Assembly (NCBI RefSeq): GCF_024448955.1 | Contig: NZ_JAMOIH010000003.1 | Span: 186,001 to 250,000, forward strand | Source: Stutzerimonas stutzeri | GTDB lineage: Bacteria; Pseudomonadota; Gammaproteobacteria; Pseudomonadales; Pseudomonadaceae | DNA length: 64,000 bases | Direction: 5' to 3' | In this document: positions 38,359 through 48,020 of the stretch, in pieces | Numbering within the stretch: position 1 is the stretch's first letter | Layout of the letters: every line of letters starts with the position of its first letter | Program-made: the position numbers and the translations under genes | The notes under the pieces: generated by a model | Database searches by the model: none | The model's input: the letters and a program-made list of their open reading frames with translations, nothing else | Told to the model about the DNA's origin: nothing

Positions 38359-39861
38359 ATGCAGACCCTCGGCAACCTGATCAACAACGAGGCCGTTGCT
38401 GGCCGCTTCGAACGCCACGCGACCGTCTACAACCCGGCCACTGGCGAGCCGCGTCTTTACGTATCGTTGTCCTCGGCAGACGAAACCCGCGACGCCATTG
38501 CCTCGGCCCAGGCCGCTTTCGAAGGCTGGTCGAAGACGCCACCGCTGGTACGTGCACGGGTGATGTTCCGCTTCAAAGCGCTGCTCGAAGCGCGTCGCGA
38601 CGAGGTCGCGCGGCTGATCTCGCTGGAGCATGGCAAGGTGTTCTCCGACGCCCAGGGCGAAGTCACTCGCGGGTTGGAAGTGGTGGAGTTCGCCTGCGGC
38701 ATTCCGCACCTGCTCAAAGGCGAGTTCTCCTCCAATGTTGGTCGCGACATCGACTCCAACTCGCTGATGCAGCCGCTGGGCGTGTGCGTCGGCATCACCC
38801 CGTTCAACTTCCCGGCCATGGTCCCTCTGTGGATGCTGCCGGTGGCCATCGCCTGCGGTAATACCTTCGTCCTAAAGCCCTCGGAGAAGGATCCGAGCGC
38901 GACCATGCTGCTCGGCGAATTGCTGGCCGATGCGGGGCTGCCGGCCGGCGTGCTGAACATCGTCAATGGCGACAAGGAGGCGGTGGACGTGCTGCTGACC
39001 GACGAGCGCGTGCAGTCGGTGAGCTTCGTCGGCTCGACGCCCATCGCCGAATACATCTACAAGACCGCCTCGGCCCATGGCAAGCGCTGCCAGGCCCTGG
39101 GCGGTGCGAAGAACCACATGGTGATCATGCCCGACGCTGATCCGCAGCAGGTGGTCAGCTCGCTGATGGGCGCGGCCTACGGCTCGGCTGGCGAGCGCTG
39201 CATGGCGATTTCGGTGGCGGTGTGCGTCGGCGACGAGGTGGCGGACAACCTGGTCGAGATGCTCAAGGGCGAAATCGCGCAGCTGCGCACCGGCCCGGGC
39301 ACGGGCGTCGAACCCGAGCCGCAGATGGGCCCGCTGGTCACTCGCGAACATCAACAAAAGGTCAGCGGCTATATCGACCTGGGCGTGGAAGAGGGCGCGA
39401 CGCTGGTGTGCGATGGGCGTGGCATTAAGGTCGAGGGCTACGAGAATGGCTTCTATGTCGGCCCGACGCTGTTCGATCACGTGACCCCACAGATGCGCAT
39501 CTACCAGGAAGAAATCTTCGGCCCGGTGCTGGCGGTGGTGCGCGTCGATTCGTTCGATGAGGCGCTGAAACTGGTCAACGACCACGAATACGGCAACGGC
39601 ACTTCGATCTTCACCCGCGACGGCGACACCGCGCGGCAATTCGAGGAGAACGTGAAGGTCGGCATGGTCGGCGTCAACGTGCCGATCCCGGTACCCATGG
39701 CCTTCCATTGCTTCGGCGGCTGGAAGCGCTCGGTGTTCGGCCCGCTGAACATGCACGGCCCGGACGGCGTGCGATTCTTCACCCGGATGAAGACGGTGAC
39801 TCGGCGCTGGCCGACGGGTATTCGCGCCGGGGCTGATTTCTCGATGCCGACGATGAAGTGA
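38359..39861 (+). CDS. mmsA: CoA-acylating methylmalonate-semialdehyde dehydrogenase family protein
   Basis: The 500-residue protein matches the MmsA type: GVCVGITPFNFPAMVPLWML, FVGSTPIAEYIYKTA, the catalytic Cys in GERCMAIS and QEEIFGPVLAVVRV. MmsA-type enzymes turn methylmalonate or malonate semialdehyde into propionyl- or acetyl-CoA. Partnered with the iron dehydrogenase and an IclR regulator, a 3-hydroxy acid or diol pathway is likely; valine catabolism genes are not nearby. GGAG lies 10 nt before the ATG. Confidence 0.87.
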   Translation: MQTLGNLINNEAVAGRFERHATVYNPATGEPRLYVSLSSADETRDAIASAQAAFEGWSKTPPLVRARVMFRFKALLEARRDEVARLISLEHGKVFSDAQGEVTRGLEVVEFACGIPHLLKGEFSSNVGRDIDSNSLMQPLGVCVGITPFNFPAMVPLWMLPVAIACGNTFVLKPSEKDPSATMLLGELLADAGLPAGVLNIVNGDKEAVDVLLTDERVQSVSFVGSTPIAEYIYKTASAHGKRCQALGGAKNHMVIMPDADPQQVVSSLMGAAYGSAGERCMAISVAVCVGDEVADNLVEMLKGEIAQLRTGPGTGVEPEPQMGPLVTREHQQKVSGYIDLGVEEGATLVCDGRGIKVEGYENGFYVGPTLFDHVTPQMRIYQEEIFGPVLAVVRVDSFDEALKLVNDHEYGNGTSIFTRDGDTARQFEENVKVGMVGVNVPIPVPMAFHCFGGWKRSVFGPLNMHGPDGVRFFTRMKTVTRRWPTGIRAGADFSMPTMK

Positions 39862-39937
39862 GTCGACCTCATCCGAGGTATGACGGGCGCGCTTGGCGTT
39901 CAGCTATACGCGCCGCGGTAAATTAGCGCCGTTATCG

Positions 39938-40062
39938 GTGGGCTAAAGCCCACCCCACGGGTGTTCGATGTCAATGATGAAGTAAAGGACGGCCCGTCCG
40001 ACGTAGGGTGCGCTGCGCGCACGTATGTACCATGCCCGTTGGTGCGCGGAGCGCACCCTACG
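39938..40062. repeat. REP-like palindromes between mmsA and the IclR gene
   Basis: GTGGGCT-aaa-GCCCAC type palindrome at 39938-39953 and a pair of perfect 12-bp inverted arms (CGTAGGGTGCGC at 40002-40013, GCGCACCCTACG at 40051-40062) fill this 345-bp gene-free stretch. No coding frame in it looks real. Confidence 0.7.
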
Positions 40063-40206
40063 AACGGCCCGTTGCGGATTTCTGGACCGTGCGAAGGCGT
40101 CGCTTCGGCATTCCGCAACCCCGACGGTTGCGCTGCTTGTGCCGGCCGTTACACTCGTGCCGCCTCATAGGGCGCGCGCTCTTTCATTCGGACGACAGGG
40201 TAGGCG

Positions 40207-40971
40207 ATGCGCAGTACTCCCCGCGAAAAAGGCTCATCCATCACCCGCGTGCTGGAAATCATCGAAGCTGTTGCCGGCGCGGCAGAACCACTAACGCCCA
40301 GCGCCTTGGCGGAGAAACTGGACATCCCCAAGGCCAGCGCTCATCGGCTGGTGCAAACGCTGGAGAAAGAGGGCTTCCTGCAATTCGGCCTGCGCGGCGG
40401 CTTGCTGCCCGGCGACCGTCTGCATGCCACTGCGGTGAATATCCTTGGCAGCGGCCGGCACAAGGCGTTGCGCCAGGTGATCCTGCGCCAGCTGTCGGGG
40501 GAGATCGGTGAAACCTGCGGACTGTCGGTGCCGGACGGGTTGGACATGCTCTATTTCGACCGGGTCCAGACCAACTGGCCGCTGCAGATCAACCTGCCCA
40601 TCGGCAGTCATACGCCGCTCTGGTGCACCGCCAGCGGCAAGCTCTATCTGGCGTCGCTGCCTAACGAGCAACTGGAGCGGATCCTGCCGCGCCTGCCGAT
40701 CCAGCAAATGGCGCGAAATACCATCACTGACCTCAGCGCCCTGCGCGACGATCTCGCGCGGATTCGTGAAGAAGACCTGGCCACCGATTCGGAGGAATTC
40801 ATCGACGGCATGGTCGCTTGCGCGGTCCCGGTGCGCGATGGCCGTGGTGAGCTGAGCGCCTGCCTATTCACCCACGCGCCCGTGATCCGCTGCTCGATGG
40901 AGCCGCTGCTGGCCTTCGTCCCGCGTTTGCGCGCGGCGGCGAAGGAGCTGGAGGCGATCGTCAGCGGTTGA
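40207..40971 (+). CDS. IclR family transcriptional regulator
   Basis: The 254-residue protein has the N-terminal winged helix (LAEKLDIPKASAHRLVQTLE) and the C-terminal IclR effector domain (GETCGLSVPDGLDMLYFDRV, PLWCTASGKLYLASL, the late GMVACAVPV). It likely controls the iron alcohol dehydrogenase/mmsA pair upstream. AGGGTAGG precedes the ATG. It is flanked on both sides by REP-like palindromes. Confidence 0.9.
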   Translation: MRSTPREKGSSITRVLEIIEAVAGAAEPLTPSALAEKLDIPKASAHRLVQTLEKEGFLQFGLRGGLLPGDRLHATAVNILGSGRHKALRQVILRQLSGEIGETCGLSVPDGLDMLYFDRVQTNWPLQINLPIGSHTPLWCTASGKLYLASLPNEQLERILPRLPIQQMARNTITDLSALRDDLARIREEDLATDSEEFIDGMVACAVPVRDGRGELSACLFTHAPVIRCSMEPLLAFVPRLRAAAKELEAIVSG

Positions 40972-40990
40972 CGCGTCGTAGAGTGGGGCG

Positions 40991-41105
40991 GGCGGCGTTC
41001 CGTCGGGCGGCGCTCCGCTTCATCTGTAGGGTGGGCTTCAGCCCACCAGTGGGCGGTGCAATTGCGTTGGTGGGCTGAAGCGGAACGCCGCCCGGCCCAC
41101 CCTAC
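40991..41105. repeat. Nested REP-like inverted repeats between the IclR gene and rep
   Basis: Three sets of perfect inverted arms are nested here: GTAGGGTGGGC (41026-41036) with GCCCACCCTAC (41095-41105), GCTTCAGCCCACC (41035-41047) with GGTGGGCTGAAGC (41069-41081), and GGCGGCGTTCCG (40991-41002) with CGGAACGCCGCC (41081-41092). They sit just after the IclR gene and 19 bp or more from the rep stop. Confidence 0.75.
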
Positions 41106-41124
41106 GGTTTGTCCTACGCCTGTT

Positions 41125-43134
41125 TCAGCGCTTCAACATCGCCCGCATCGCCGCCAGCGCGTCATTGCCGCGCGCGGCCTTGACCTCGACCGGTGCGTCT
41201 TCCTGACCTTCCCATTCCAAGTCTTCCTGGGGCAGTTCATCGAGGAAGCGGCTGGGCATGCATTCGATGATTTCGCCGTACTGCTTGCGCTTAGCGGCGA
41301 AGGTCATAGCCAGGTTCTGCCGGGCACGGGTGATGCCGACGTAGGCCAGGCGGCGCTCTTCCTCGATGGTGTCGGCTTCGATGCTGGAGCGGTGCGGGAG
41401 GATTTCTTCTTCCATGCCGAGGATGAACACGTAGGGAAATTCCAGTCCCTTGGACGCATGCAGGGTCATCATCTGCACGCCTTCGGCGCCTTCTTCCTCT
41501 TCCTGCTGGCGTTCGAGCATGTCGCGCAGCACCAGCTTGGCGATGGCTTCCTCGATGGTCATCTCGCCTTCTTCGTCGCGCTCCAGGGTGTTCTTCAGCG
41601 CGTCGATGAGGAACCAGACGTTGCCCATGCGAAAGTCCGCGGCCTTGTCGCTGGAAGTCTGCGAGCGCACCCAGGTCTCGTAGTCGATGTCCATGACCAT
41701 GCTGCGCAGGGCAGCGATGGGGTCGTTCTGCGCGCACTGCTGGCGCAGGTTGTCCATGTAGTGTTTGAAGCGCGACAGGCGGTCGGTGAAGCGGCTGTCC
41801 ATCAGCTCGCCCAGGCCAATCTCGTCGCAGGCGGCGTACATGGATATCTTGCGTGCGGTGGCGTAGTTACCGAGCTTTTCCAGGGTGGTGGAGCCGATTT
41901 CCCGGCGCGGCACGTTGATCACCCGCAGGAAGGCGTTGTCGTCATCGGGGTTCACCAGCAGGCGGAAGTAGCTCATCAGGTCCTTCACTTCCTGGCGACC
42001 GAAGAAGCTGGTGCCGCCGGATAGGCGATAGGGGATCTGGTGATGCTGCAGCTTCAGCTCGATCAGCTTGGCCTGGTAGTTGCCGCGGTAGAGGATGGCG
42101 AAATCGCTGTAGGGCCGCTCGGTCTTCAAGTGCAGGGTGAGGATTTCCATCGCCACGCGCTCGGCCTCGGCTTCCTCGTTGCGGCAGCGGATCACGCGGA
42201 TTGGGTCGCCATGGCCCATCTCCGACCACAGCTGCTTCTCGAAGGCGTGGGGGTTGTTGGCGATCAGCACGTTGGCGCATTTGAGGATGCGGCTGGTGGA
42301 GCGGTAGTTCTGCTCCAGCATCACCACTTTCAGCGAGGGGAAGTCCTCTTTGAGTTGCATCAGGTTTTCCGGTCGCGCGCCGCGCCAGGCGTAGATCGAC
42401 TGGTCGTCGTCGCCCACCACGGTGAAGTGCGCGCGTTCCTGCACCAGCAATTTCACCAGCAAATATTGGCTGGCGTTGGTGTCCTGATATTCGTCCACCA
42501 GCATGTAGCGCACCTTGTTGCGCCACTTCTCCAGTACTTCGGGGTTGTCCTGGAACAGCTTCACCGGTTGCATGATCAGGTCGTCGAAATCCACCGCGTT
42601 GTACGCCTTGAGCGTGCGCTGGTAGTGGGTGTAGACGATGGCGGCGGTCTGCTCCTTGGGGTTGCGCGCGTTGGCCAGCGCTTCCTCGGGCGTGACCAGG
42701 TCGTTTTTCCAGCTGCCGATGTAATTCTTGATCTCGTCGACGCCGTCATCGCCGGCGTATTCCTTCTGCATGATGTCGGTCAGCAGCGCCTTGATGTCGC
42801 CTTCGTCGAAGATCGAGAAGCCGGGCTTGTAGCCCAGCTTCGCGTATTCCTTGCGGATGATGTTCAGGCCCAGGTTGTGGAAGGTCGACACGGTCAGCCC
42901 GCGCCCTTCGCCACCACGCAGCAGGCCGCTGACCCGCTCCTTCATCTCGCGCGCAGCCTTGTTGGTGAAGGTCACCGCCACGATGTATTGCGCGCGGATG
43001 CCGCACTGCTGGATGAGGTAGGCGATCTTGCGGGTGATCACACTTGTCTTGCCGGAGCCGGCGCCGGCGAGCACCAGCATGGGGCCGCCGACGTAGTTCA
43101 CGGCTTCCTGCTGCCGGGGATTGAGTCGGGACAT
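41125..43134 (-). CDS. rep: ATP-dependent DNA helicase Rep
   Basis: The 669-residue superfamily 1A helicase unwinds 3'-5' ahead of replication forks. Motif I is GAGSGKTSVITRK (about 22-34), with VDEYQDTNASQY (II), VVGDDDQSIYAWRGA (III), TLHASKGLEFPYVF (V) and ERRLAYVGITRAR (VI). Length and the MSRLNPRQQEAVNYVGGP start fit Rep rather than UvrD. It marks the end of the accessory block. Confidence 0.96.
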   Translation of the reverse strand: MSRLNPRQQEAVNYVGGPMLVLAGAGSGKTSVITRKIAYLIQQCGIRAQYIVAVTFTNKAAREMKERVSGLLRGGEGRGLTVSTFHNLGLNIIRKEYAKLGYKPGFSIFDEGDIKALLTDIMQKEYAGDDGVDEIKNYIGSWKNDLVTPEEALANARNPKEQTAAIVYTHYQRTLKAYNAVDFDDLIMQPVKLFQDNPEVLEKWRNKVRYMLVDEYQDTNASQYLLVKLLVQERAHFTVVGDDDQSIYAWRGARPENLMQLKEDFPSLKVVMLEQNYRSTSRILKCANVLIANNPHAFEKQLWSEMGHGDPIRVIRCRNEEAEAERVAMEILTLHLKTERPYSDFAILYRGNYQAKLIELKLQHHQIPYRLSGGTSFFGRQEVKDLMSYFRLLVNPDDDNAFLRVINVPRREIGSTTLEKLGNYATARKISMYAACDEIGLGELMDSRFTDRLSRFKHYMDNLRQQCAQNDPIAALRSMVMDIDYETWVRSQTSSDKAADFRMGNVWFLIDALKNTLERDEEGEMTIEEAIAKLVLRDMLERQQEEEEGAEGVQMMTLHASKGLEFPYVFILGMEEEILPHRSSIEADTIEEERRLAYVGITRARQNLAMTFAAKRKQYGEIIECMPSRFLDELPQEDLEWEGQEDAPVEVKAARGNDALAAMRAMLKR

Positions 43135-43240
43135 GGTCGTTCGGGGTGTCTGAGGGCGGGGCGGGAGTTTAGCAGGGCTGCGCGGTCAATACCGCGCGAG
43201 GATTCAGCTGCGGCAACCGGCCGTCAGGTGCGGCACAGTC

Positions 43241-43298
43241 GCTGGAGGCTAGACGAAAAAGCTCGGCCATTCGCGTCGCTTGTCGTTCAGCCTCCAGC
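43241..43298. repeat. Inverted repeat behind betT
   Basis: GCTGGAGGCT (43241-43250) and AGCCTCCAGC (43289-43298) with further matching flanks can form a long stem 7 bp past the betT stop. There is no T tract after it, so termination is uncertain. Confidence 0.45.
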
Positions 43299-43304
43299 CC
43301 GCTG

Positions 43305-45278
43305 CTACCTGACCATATGCAAGAAGTGCATGTGCTTCTCGTATTGATCGAGGATGTCGCCGATCACGCCTTCGCGGCTCCAGCCCATGACGTCGTAGTC
43401 TTGGCCGCCTTCCTTGAGGTGGACTTCGGCACGGAAATATTTGCGTTCGCCGGGCTCGTCGTCTTCGTTGCTGGGCACGAAGCTCGGCATCGCATAGGCG
43501 CGGGGGCGTATTTCATAGATGAAGTCGGGCTCGCCTTCGTGGGTGATTTCGATGCGGACGCGGCGGTCCTCGCCTTCTTCGACGGTTGCACCGTAGCCCT
43601 GTTTGCGAATCTCCTCGGCGACTGCTTCACAGGCGGGACGAGCCACGCCGGCGATGAAGCGCACTACGTCGGGGCGTCGCGGGAACTTCGTCAGATTGCT
43701 CAGGCGTCGCTGCCAGTCGCTGTAGGCGCGCGGCGTGGTCGGTGAGGTGGTGATCGCCTGGTAGCGCAACCCCTGCTTGGTGGCATCCAGGCGCAACGCC
43801 TTCAGTAGGCCCCACATCGAGCACAGCAGCGCAAGGGTGAAGGGCAGGGCGCTGGCGATGGTGGCGGTCTGTAGCGCCGTCAGGCCGTCGGCCAGCAGCA
43901 GGGCGATGGCGACGGCGCCCATCGAGCCGGCCCAGAAGACACGCTGCCAGACTGGTGTACTTTCCTGGCCGCCAGAGGCAAGCATATCCACCACCAGCGC
44001 GCCGGAATCCGCCGAGGTGACGAAGAACACCACCACCATGATGATCGCGACCAGCGAAAGCAGTCCGGAAAATGGGAAGTGTTCGAGGAAGGCGAACAAG
44101 GCCAGCGAGCTGTCTCGGTCGACGGCCTCGCCCAGGCTGGTCACGTGCTCCCAGAGGATCATGTGGATGGCGGTGTCGCCGAACACGGTCATCCACAACA
44201 GGGTGAAGGCGGTCGGTACCAGCAGCACGCCGGTAACGAACTCTCGGATCGTCCGGCCACGGGAAATACGCGCGATGAACAGCCCGACAAAGGGCGACCA
44301 GGCAAGCCACCAGCCCCAGTAGAACAGGGTCCAGCCACCGATCCAGTCGTTCGGCTCGTAGGCGTAGAGATTGAAGGTGGCAGTGACGATCTGCGAGAAG
44401 TAATTGCCGGTGTTCTGCACGAAGGTCTGCAGGATGAACACGGTAGGGCCTGCTATCAGAACCAGCAGCATCAACAGCGCAGCGAGGCTGAGGTTCAGCT
44501 CTGAGAGGCGCCGCACGCCTTTGTCCAACCCAGTGACCACGGAAATGGTCGCTAACAAAGTGGTAGCGGCGATCAGGCCGATCTGCACCGGTACCGAAAT
44601 GGGCAGACCATACAAATGGTTGAGGCCGGTATTAATTTGTGTGACGCCCAGCCCCAACGATGTGGCGACGCCCAGCACGGTGCCGATGATGGCGAAGATA
44701 TCCACGGCGTGACCGATCGGGCCGTATATCCGCTCACCGATCAGTGGATAGAGCGCCGAGCGGAGGGTCAGCGGCAGGCCATGGCGGTAGGCGAAGTAAG
44801 CCAGGATCATCGCCACGATGGCGTAGACCGCCCAGGCATGCAGACCCCAGTGGAAGAAGGTGATCTTCATCGCCTCGCGCGCCGCAGCAACGGTGCCACC
44901 CTCACCGACGGGCGGCGAGAGGAAGTGCATCACCGGCTCGGCAACGCCGAAGAACATCAGGCCGATCCCCATGCCAGCGGAAAACAGCATGGCGAACCAG
45001 GTCAGCATTGAGTAATCAGGTTCACTGTGATCGGGGCCGAGCTTGATATCGCCGTAGCGGCTGAGCGCGAGCACCACCACCATCAGCAGGATGATGGCGA
45101 CGGCAAGGATATAAAGCCAACTGAGATTGGCGATGATCCAGGCCTGGACGTCGCCGAACAGCGTTTGCGCATGTTCGGAAAAGGCAACGCTGTAGATCAC
45201 CAGCGCGAGAATCAGTACGGCAGAGCCGAAAAAGACGGGAGGGTTGATGGTGGAAGAGGAAGACTTTTTGGCCTCCAT
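43305..45278 (-). CDS. betT: BCCT-family choline/betaine transporter BetT
   Basis: The 657-residue protein has the 12-helix BCCT core with the Trp-rich signature (LFYWGWWLAWSPFVGLFIAR) and MGIGLMFFGVAEPVMHF. A long hydrophilic C-terminal domain of about 150 residues follows, as in osmotically regulated BetT. It imports choline with Na or H for glycine betaine synthesis. The conserved CxxW-like GWSREGVIGDILDQYEKHMH end is typical of Pseudomonas BetT. The start is the ATG at 45278; the 213-bp gap to comM carries its promoter, not recognised in detail. Confidence 0.93.
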   Translation of the reverse strand: MEAKKSSSSTINPPVFFGSAVLILALVIYSVAFSEHAQTLFGDVQAWIIANLSWLYILAVAIILLMVVVLALSRYGDIKLGPDHSEPDYSMLTWFAMLFSAGMGIGLMFFGVAEPVMHFLSPPVGEGGTVAAAREAMKITFFHWGLHAWAVYAIVAMILAYFAYRHGLPLTLRSALYPLIGERIYGPIGHAVDIFAIIGTVLGVATSLGLGVTQINTGLNHLYGLPISVPVQIGLIAATTLLATISVVTGLDKGVRRLSELNLSLAALLMLLVLIAGPTVFILQTFVQNTGNYFSQIVTATFNLYAYEPNDWIGGWTLFYWGWWLAWSPFVGLFIARISRGRTIREFVTGVLLVPTAFTLLWMTVFGDTAIHMILWEHVTSLGEAVDRDSSLALFAFLEHFPFSGLLSLVAIIMVVVFFVTSADSGALVVDMLASGGQESTPVWQRVFWAGSMGAVAIALLLADGLTALQTATIASALPFTLALLCSMWGLLKALRLDATKQGLRYQAITTSPTTPRAYSDWQRRLSNLTKFPRRPDVVRFIAGVARPACEAVAEEIRKQGYGATVEEGEDRRVRIEITHEGEPDFIYEIRPRAYAMPSFVPSNEDDEPGERKYFRAEVHLKEGGQDYDVMGWSREGVIGDILDQYEKHMHFLHMVR

Positions 45279-45491
45279 GCTGCGCTCCTTGATACCGAAA
45301 GGGAGTGGGCCGCCTGTGGCGAAAGGGGATGCACTCTAACATAGCGACCGTCGGCCGACCGGGCGAAGGGCCTTGCCACGAGGGCTTACAGGATGTGACC
45401 GCACAATTCGGCGTATTGCGGCACGCTTCTGCAAACCGTGATTTGCTGTCGGAACCGCACGGTGAACCCCATCCAGCGGCCGCATCGCGCC

Positions 45492-46991
45492 TCAGGATGC
45501 CTGGCTACCCGGTCGGTATTGCAGCGCTTCGGCCAGATGTCGGCGGCCGATCAACGCGTCCTGTTGCAGGTCCGCCAAGGTCCGCGCGACCTTCAAAATC
45601 CGGTGCGCCGCCCGCAGTGAAAGCCCCAAACGCTCACAGGCGCGCTCCAGCCACTGCTGGTCGTCTGCCTGCAGTTGGCAATGAGTTCGCAGTCCGGTGA
45701 GATCGAGAAAGGCGTTCGCGCAGCCTTGGCGGGCCAGTTGAATGCGTCGTGCCTGAGCAACCTGTTCGGCGACCACGGCGGTATTGTCGCTGGTTGCGGG
45801 TGGCGCGTTCAGCGCGGTGGCTTCGCGTGCCACCGTGAGGTGCAGGTCGATACGATCAAGCAGTGGCCCGGACAGCTTGCCGCGGTAGCGCTGGATCTGA
45901 TCTGGCGAACAGCGACAGCGGCCACTCGGATCGCCCAGGTAGCCGCACGGGCAGGGATTCATTGCCGCGACCAGCTGAAAACGGGCTGGGAAACGTACCT
46001 TGTCCCGTGCTCGCGCGATCACGATACAACCTGATTCCAGGGGCTCTCTTAGCACTTCCAGTACCTTGCGATCGAACTCCGGCAGCTCGTCGAGAAATAG
46101 CACGCCCTGGTGCGCCAGCGTAATCTCGCCGGGCCGCGGTCGGCTGCCACCACCAACGAGCGCCGGGCCGGATGCACTGTGATGGGGCTGGCGAAACGGT
46201 CGTTGCGGCCAATGCTCCAGCGGCGACTGGCTGGCGACCGAATGAATCGCCGCGACCTCCAGCGCTTCCTGCTCTTCCAGTGGTGGGAGCAAACCAGGAA
46301 GACGGCTGGCCAGCAGCGTCTTGCCGGTGCCCGGAGGGCCTGAAAAAAGCAGGTTGTGTGCGCCAGCCGCCGCGACCAATAAGCCGCGTTTGGCGGCAGC
46401 CTGGCCCTGCACATCGGCGAGGTCGGGGTAGGGCAGCACCTGACGCAGCAGGCCCTGGGCCTCGAAGGGAGCGATAGGCGTGACGCCGTTGAAGTGCGCC
46501 GCGACTTCCAGCAAATGATCAGCGGCGTAAACCACCAACCCTGAAGCCAGACTGGCCTCCTCGGCATTGGCTCGCGGCACCAGCAGCGCGCGCCCGGCCT
46601 GACGTGCCGCCAAGGCCGCAGGCAACACACCCTGCACCGGTCGTAGCGCGCCGGATAGCGCCAACTCGCCCAGACATTCCAGGGTATCGAGGCGGTCTGC
46701 GGGAATCTGTCCACTGGCGGCGAGAATACCCAAGGCGATGGCCAGGTCGAAGCGGCCACCGTCTTTCGGCAGATCGGCGGGGGCGAGATTGAGCGTGATG
46801 CGGCGGGCCGGGAAATCGAAGTCGGAGGTCAGGATCGCGCTGCGCACGCGATCCTTGCTTTCCTTGACGGCGGTTTCCGGTAAACCGACCAATGCCAGCG
46901 AAGGCAGGCCGTTGGCCAGATGGGCTTCGACCGTGACGGCAGGCGCCTCGACGCCCACCTGGGCGCGGCTATGAACTATGGCGAGGGACAT
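45492..46991 (-). CDS. comM: YifB/ComM family Mg-chelatase-like ATPase
   Basis: The 499-residue protein has the N-terminal Lon-type domain (MSLAIVHSRAQVGVEAPAVT), an AAA+ core with GPPGTGKTLLASRLPGL, the Walker B-like LFLDELPEF and the C-terminal Mg_chelatase_C domain. In Vibrio and Acinetobacter ComM is a helicase aiding branch migration during natural transformation, a trait for which P. stutzeri is well known. It lies 33 bp downstream of ubiK. Confidence 0.94.
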   Translation of the reverse strand: MSLAIVHSRAQVGVEAPAVTVEAHLANGLPSLALVGLPETAVKESKDRVRSAILTSDFDFPARRITLNLAPADLPKDGGRFDLAIALGILAASGQIPADRLDTLECLGELALSGALRPVQGVLPAALAARQAGRALLVPRANAEEASLASGLVVYAADHLLEVAAHFNGVTPIAPFEAQGLLRQVLPYPDLADVQGQAAAKRGLLVAAAGAHNLLFSGPPGTGKTLLASRLPGLLPPLEEQEALEVAAIHSVASQSPLEHWPQRPFRQPHHSASGPALVGGGSRPRPGEITLAHQGVLFLDELPEFDRKVLEVLREPLESGCIVIARARDKVRFPARFQLVAAMNPCPCGYLGDPSGRCRCSPDQIQRYRGKLSGPLLDRIDLHLTVAREATALNAPPATSDNTAVVAEQVAQARRIQLARQGCANAFLDLTGLRTHCQLQADDQQWLERACERLGLSLRAAHRILKVARTLADLQQDALIGRRHLAEALQYRPGSQAS

Positions 46992-47024
46992 TCGATCACT
47001 CCTTTGATCGTGTCGCCACCGAGC

Positions 47025-47288
47025 TTAGTCGGCGGCGGGTGGCTGCAATCTTTCTTCCAGCTCGGCGACCTTGGCCTCGAGTGCTTCGAGCCGCGCTCGG
47101 GTGCGCGCGAGCACCACCATCTGGTTGTCGAATTCGTCGCGGCTGACAACGTCCAGTTTGCTCAGCGCACTTTGCACGATGCTTTTGAACTGGGCTTCGA
47201 TTTCGGGGCGGGGTAGCGGCGTCTCGCCGTTGAACAGGCGTGAAGCCTGAGAGCCGATGGCGTCGAGAAAAGCTTTGGGTGGGAGCAT
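47025..47288 (-). CDS. ubiK: Ubiquinone biosynthesis accessory factor UbiK (BMFP family)
   Basis: The 87-residue protein has the UbiK/YqiC pattern: MLPPKAFLDAIGSQ at the start and a C-terminal coiled coil (RARLEALEAKVAELEERLQ). I chose the ATG at 47288, with CAGG about 8 nt before it; an ATG two codons upstream is an alternative. UbiK helps the aerobic ubiquinone complex in enteric bacteria. The gene is divergent from glnK. Confidence 0.88.
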   Translation of the reverse strand: MLPPKAFLDAIGSQASRLFNGETPLPRPEIEAQFKSIVQSALSKLDVVSRDEFDNQMVVLARTRARLEALEAKVAELEERLQPPAAD

Positions 47289-47356
47289 GGACATCACCTG
47301 TTTCTGAGCGGCCGGCAGTGTAGCACGGCCCGTTTGAGGCCGATTTTCGTCGCAGT

Positions 47357-47404
47357 GCACGTTTATGGGCAGGTGGTCACATCGCATTGCCCGGTATTGG
47401 TGCA
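47357..47404 (+). promoter_or_regulatory. Tandem NtrC-like binding sites upstream of glnK
   Basis: The site GCCCGGTATTGGTGCA (47389-47404) matches 13 of 16 positions of the classic NtrC site GCACTATATTGGTGCA. A weaker one, GCACGTTTATGGGCAG (47357-47372), lies exactly 32 bp upstream, the spacing used in the E. coli glnA enhancer. They stand roughly 109 and 141 bp before the expected sigma-54 start point. Confidence 0.65.
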
Positions 47405-47478
47405 TGGGCTTCGTGGCTCTGTCAGCGATGCGCCTGCGCGGCTGCGGTGAGGCGCACTATCACGCACTTCTCACGGAC

Positions 47479-47497
47479 CTGGCATTGATTCTGCTTT
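47479..47497 (+). promoter_or_regulatory. Sigma-54 -24/-12 promoter of glnK
   Basis: CTGGCATTGATTCTGCTTT has GG at 47481-47482 and GC at 47493-47494 with the required 10-bp spacing. Transcription would start near 47506, leaving a leader of about 175 nt before glnK. Confidence 0.65.
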
Positions 47498-47666
47498 GCT
47501 CGTCATGAAGACGCGCCGGTGCGTTGCGGTGCGCAGACGATTCAGGACGTTTCGTCGGATCGGCTGATGGTGTTGGAGGTCGCTCGGCTATGTCGACGCG
47601 TTACAAGAGCCAGACACAGAGCTTAGACTTGTCCTGGGTTCGTACTTCTGGGGCAAGTCCACCTAA

Positions 47667-48020
<354 letters not shown>

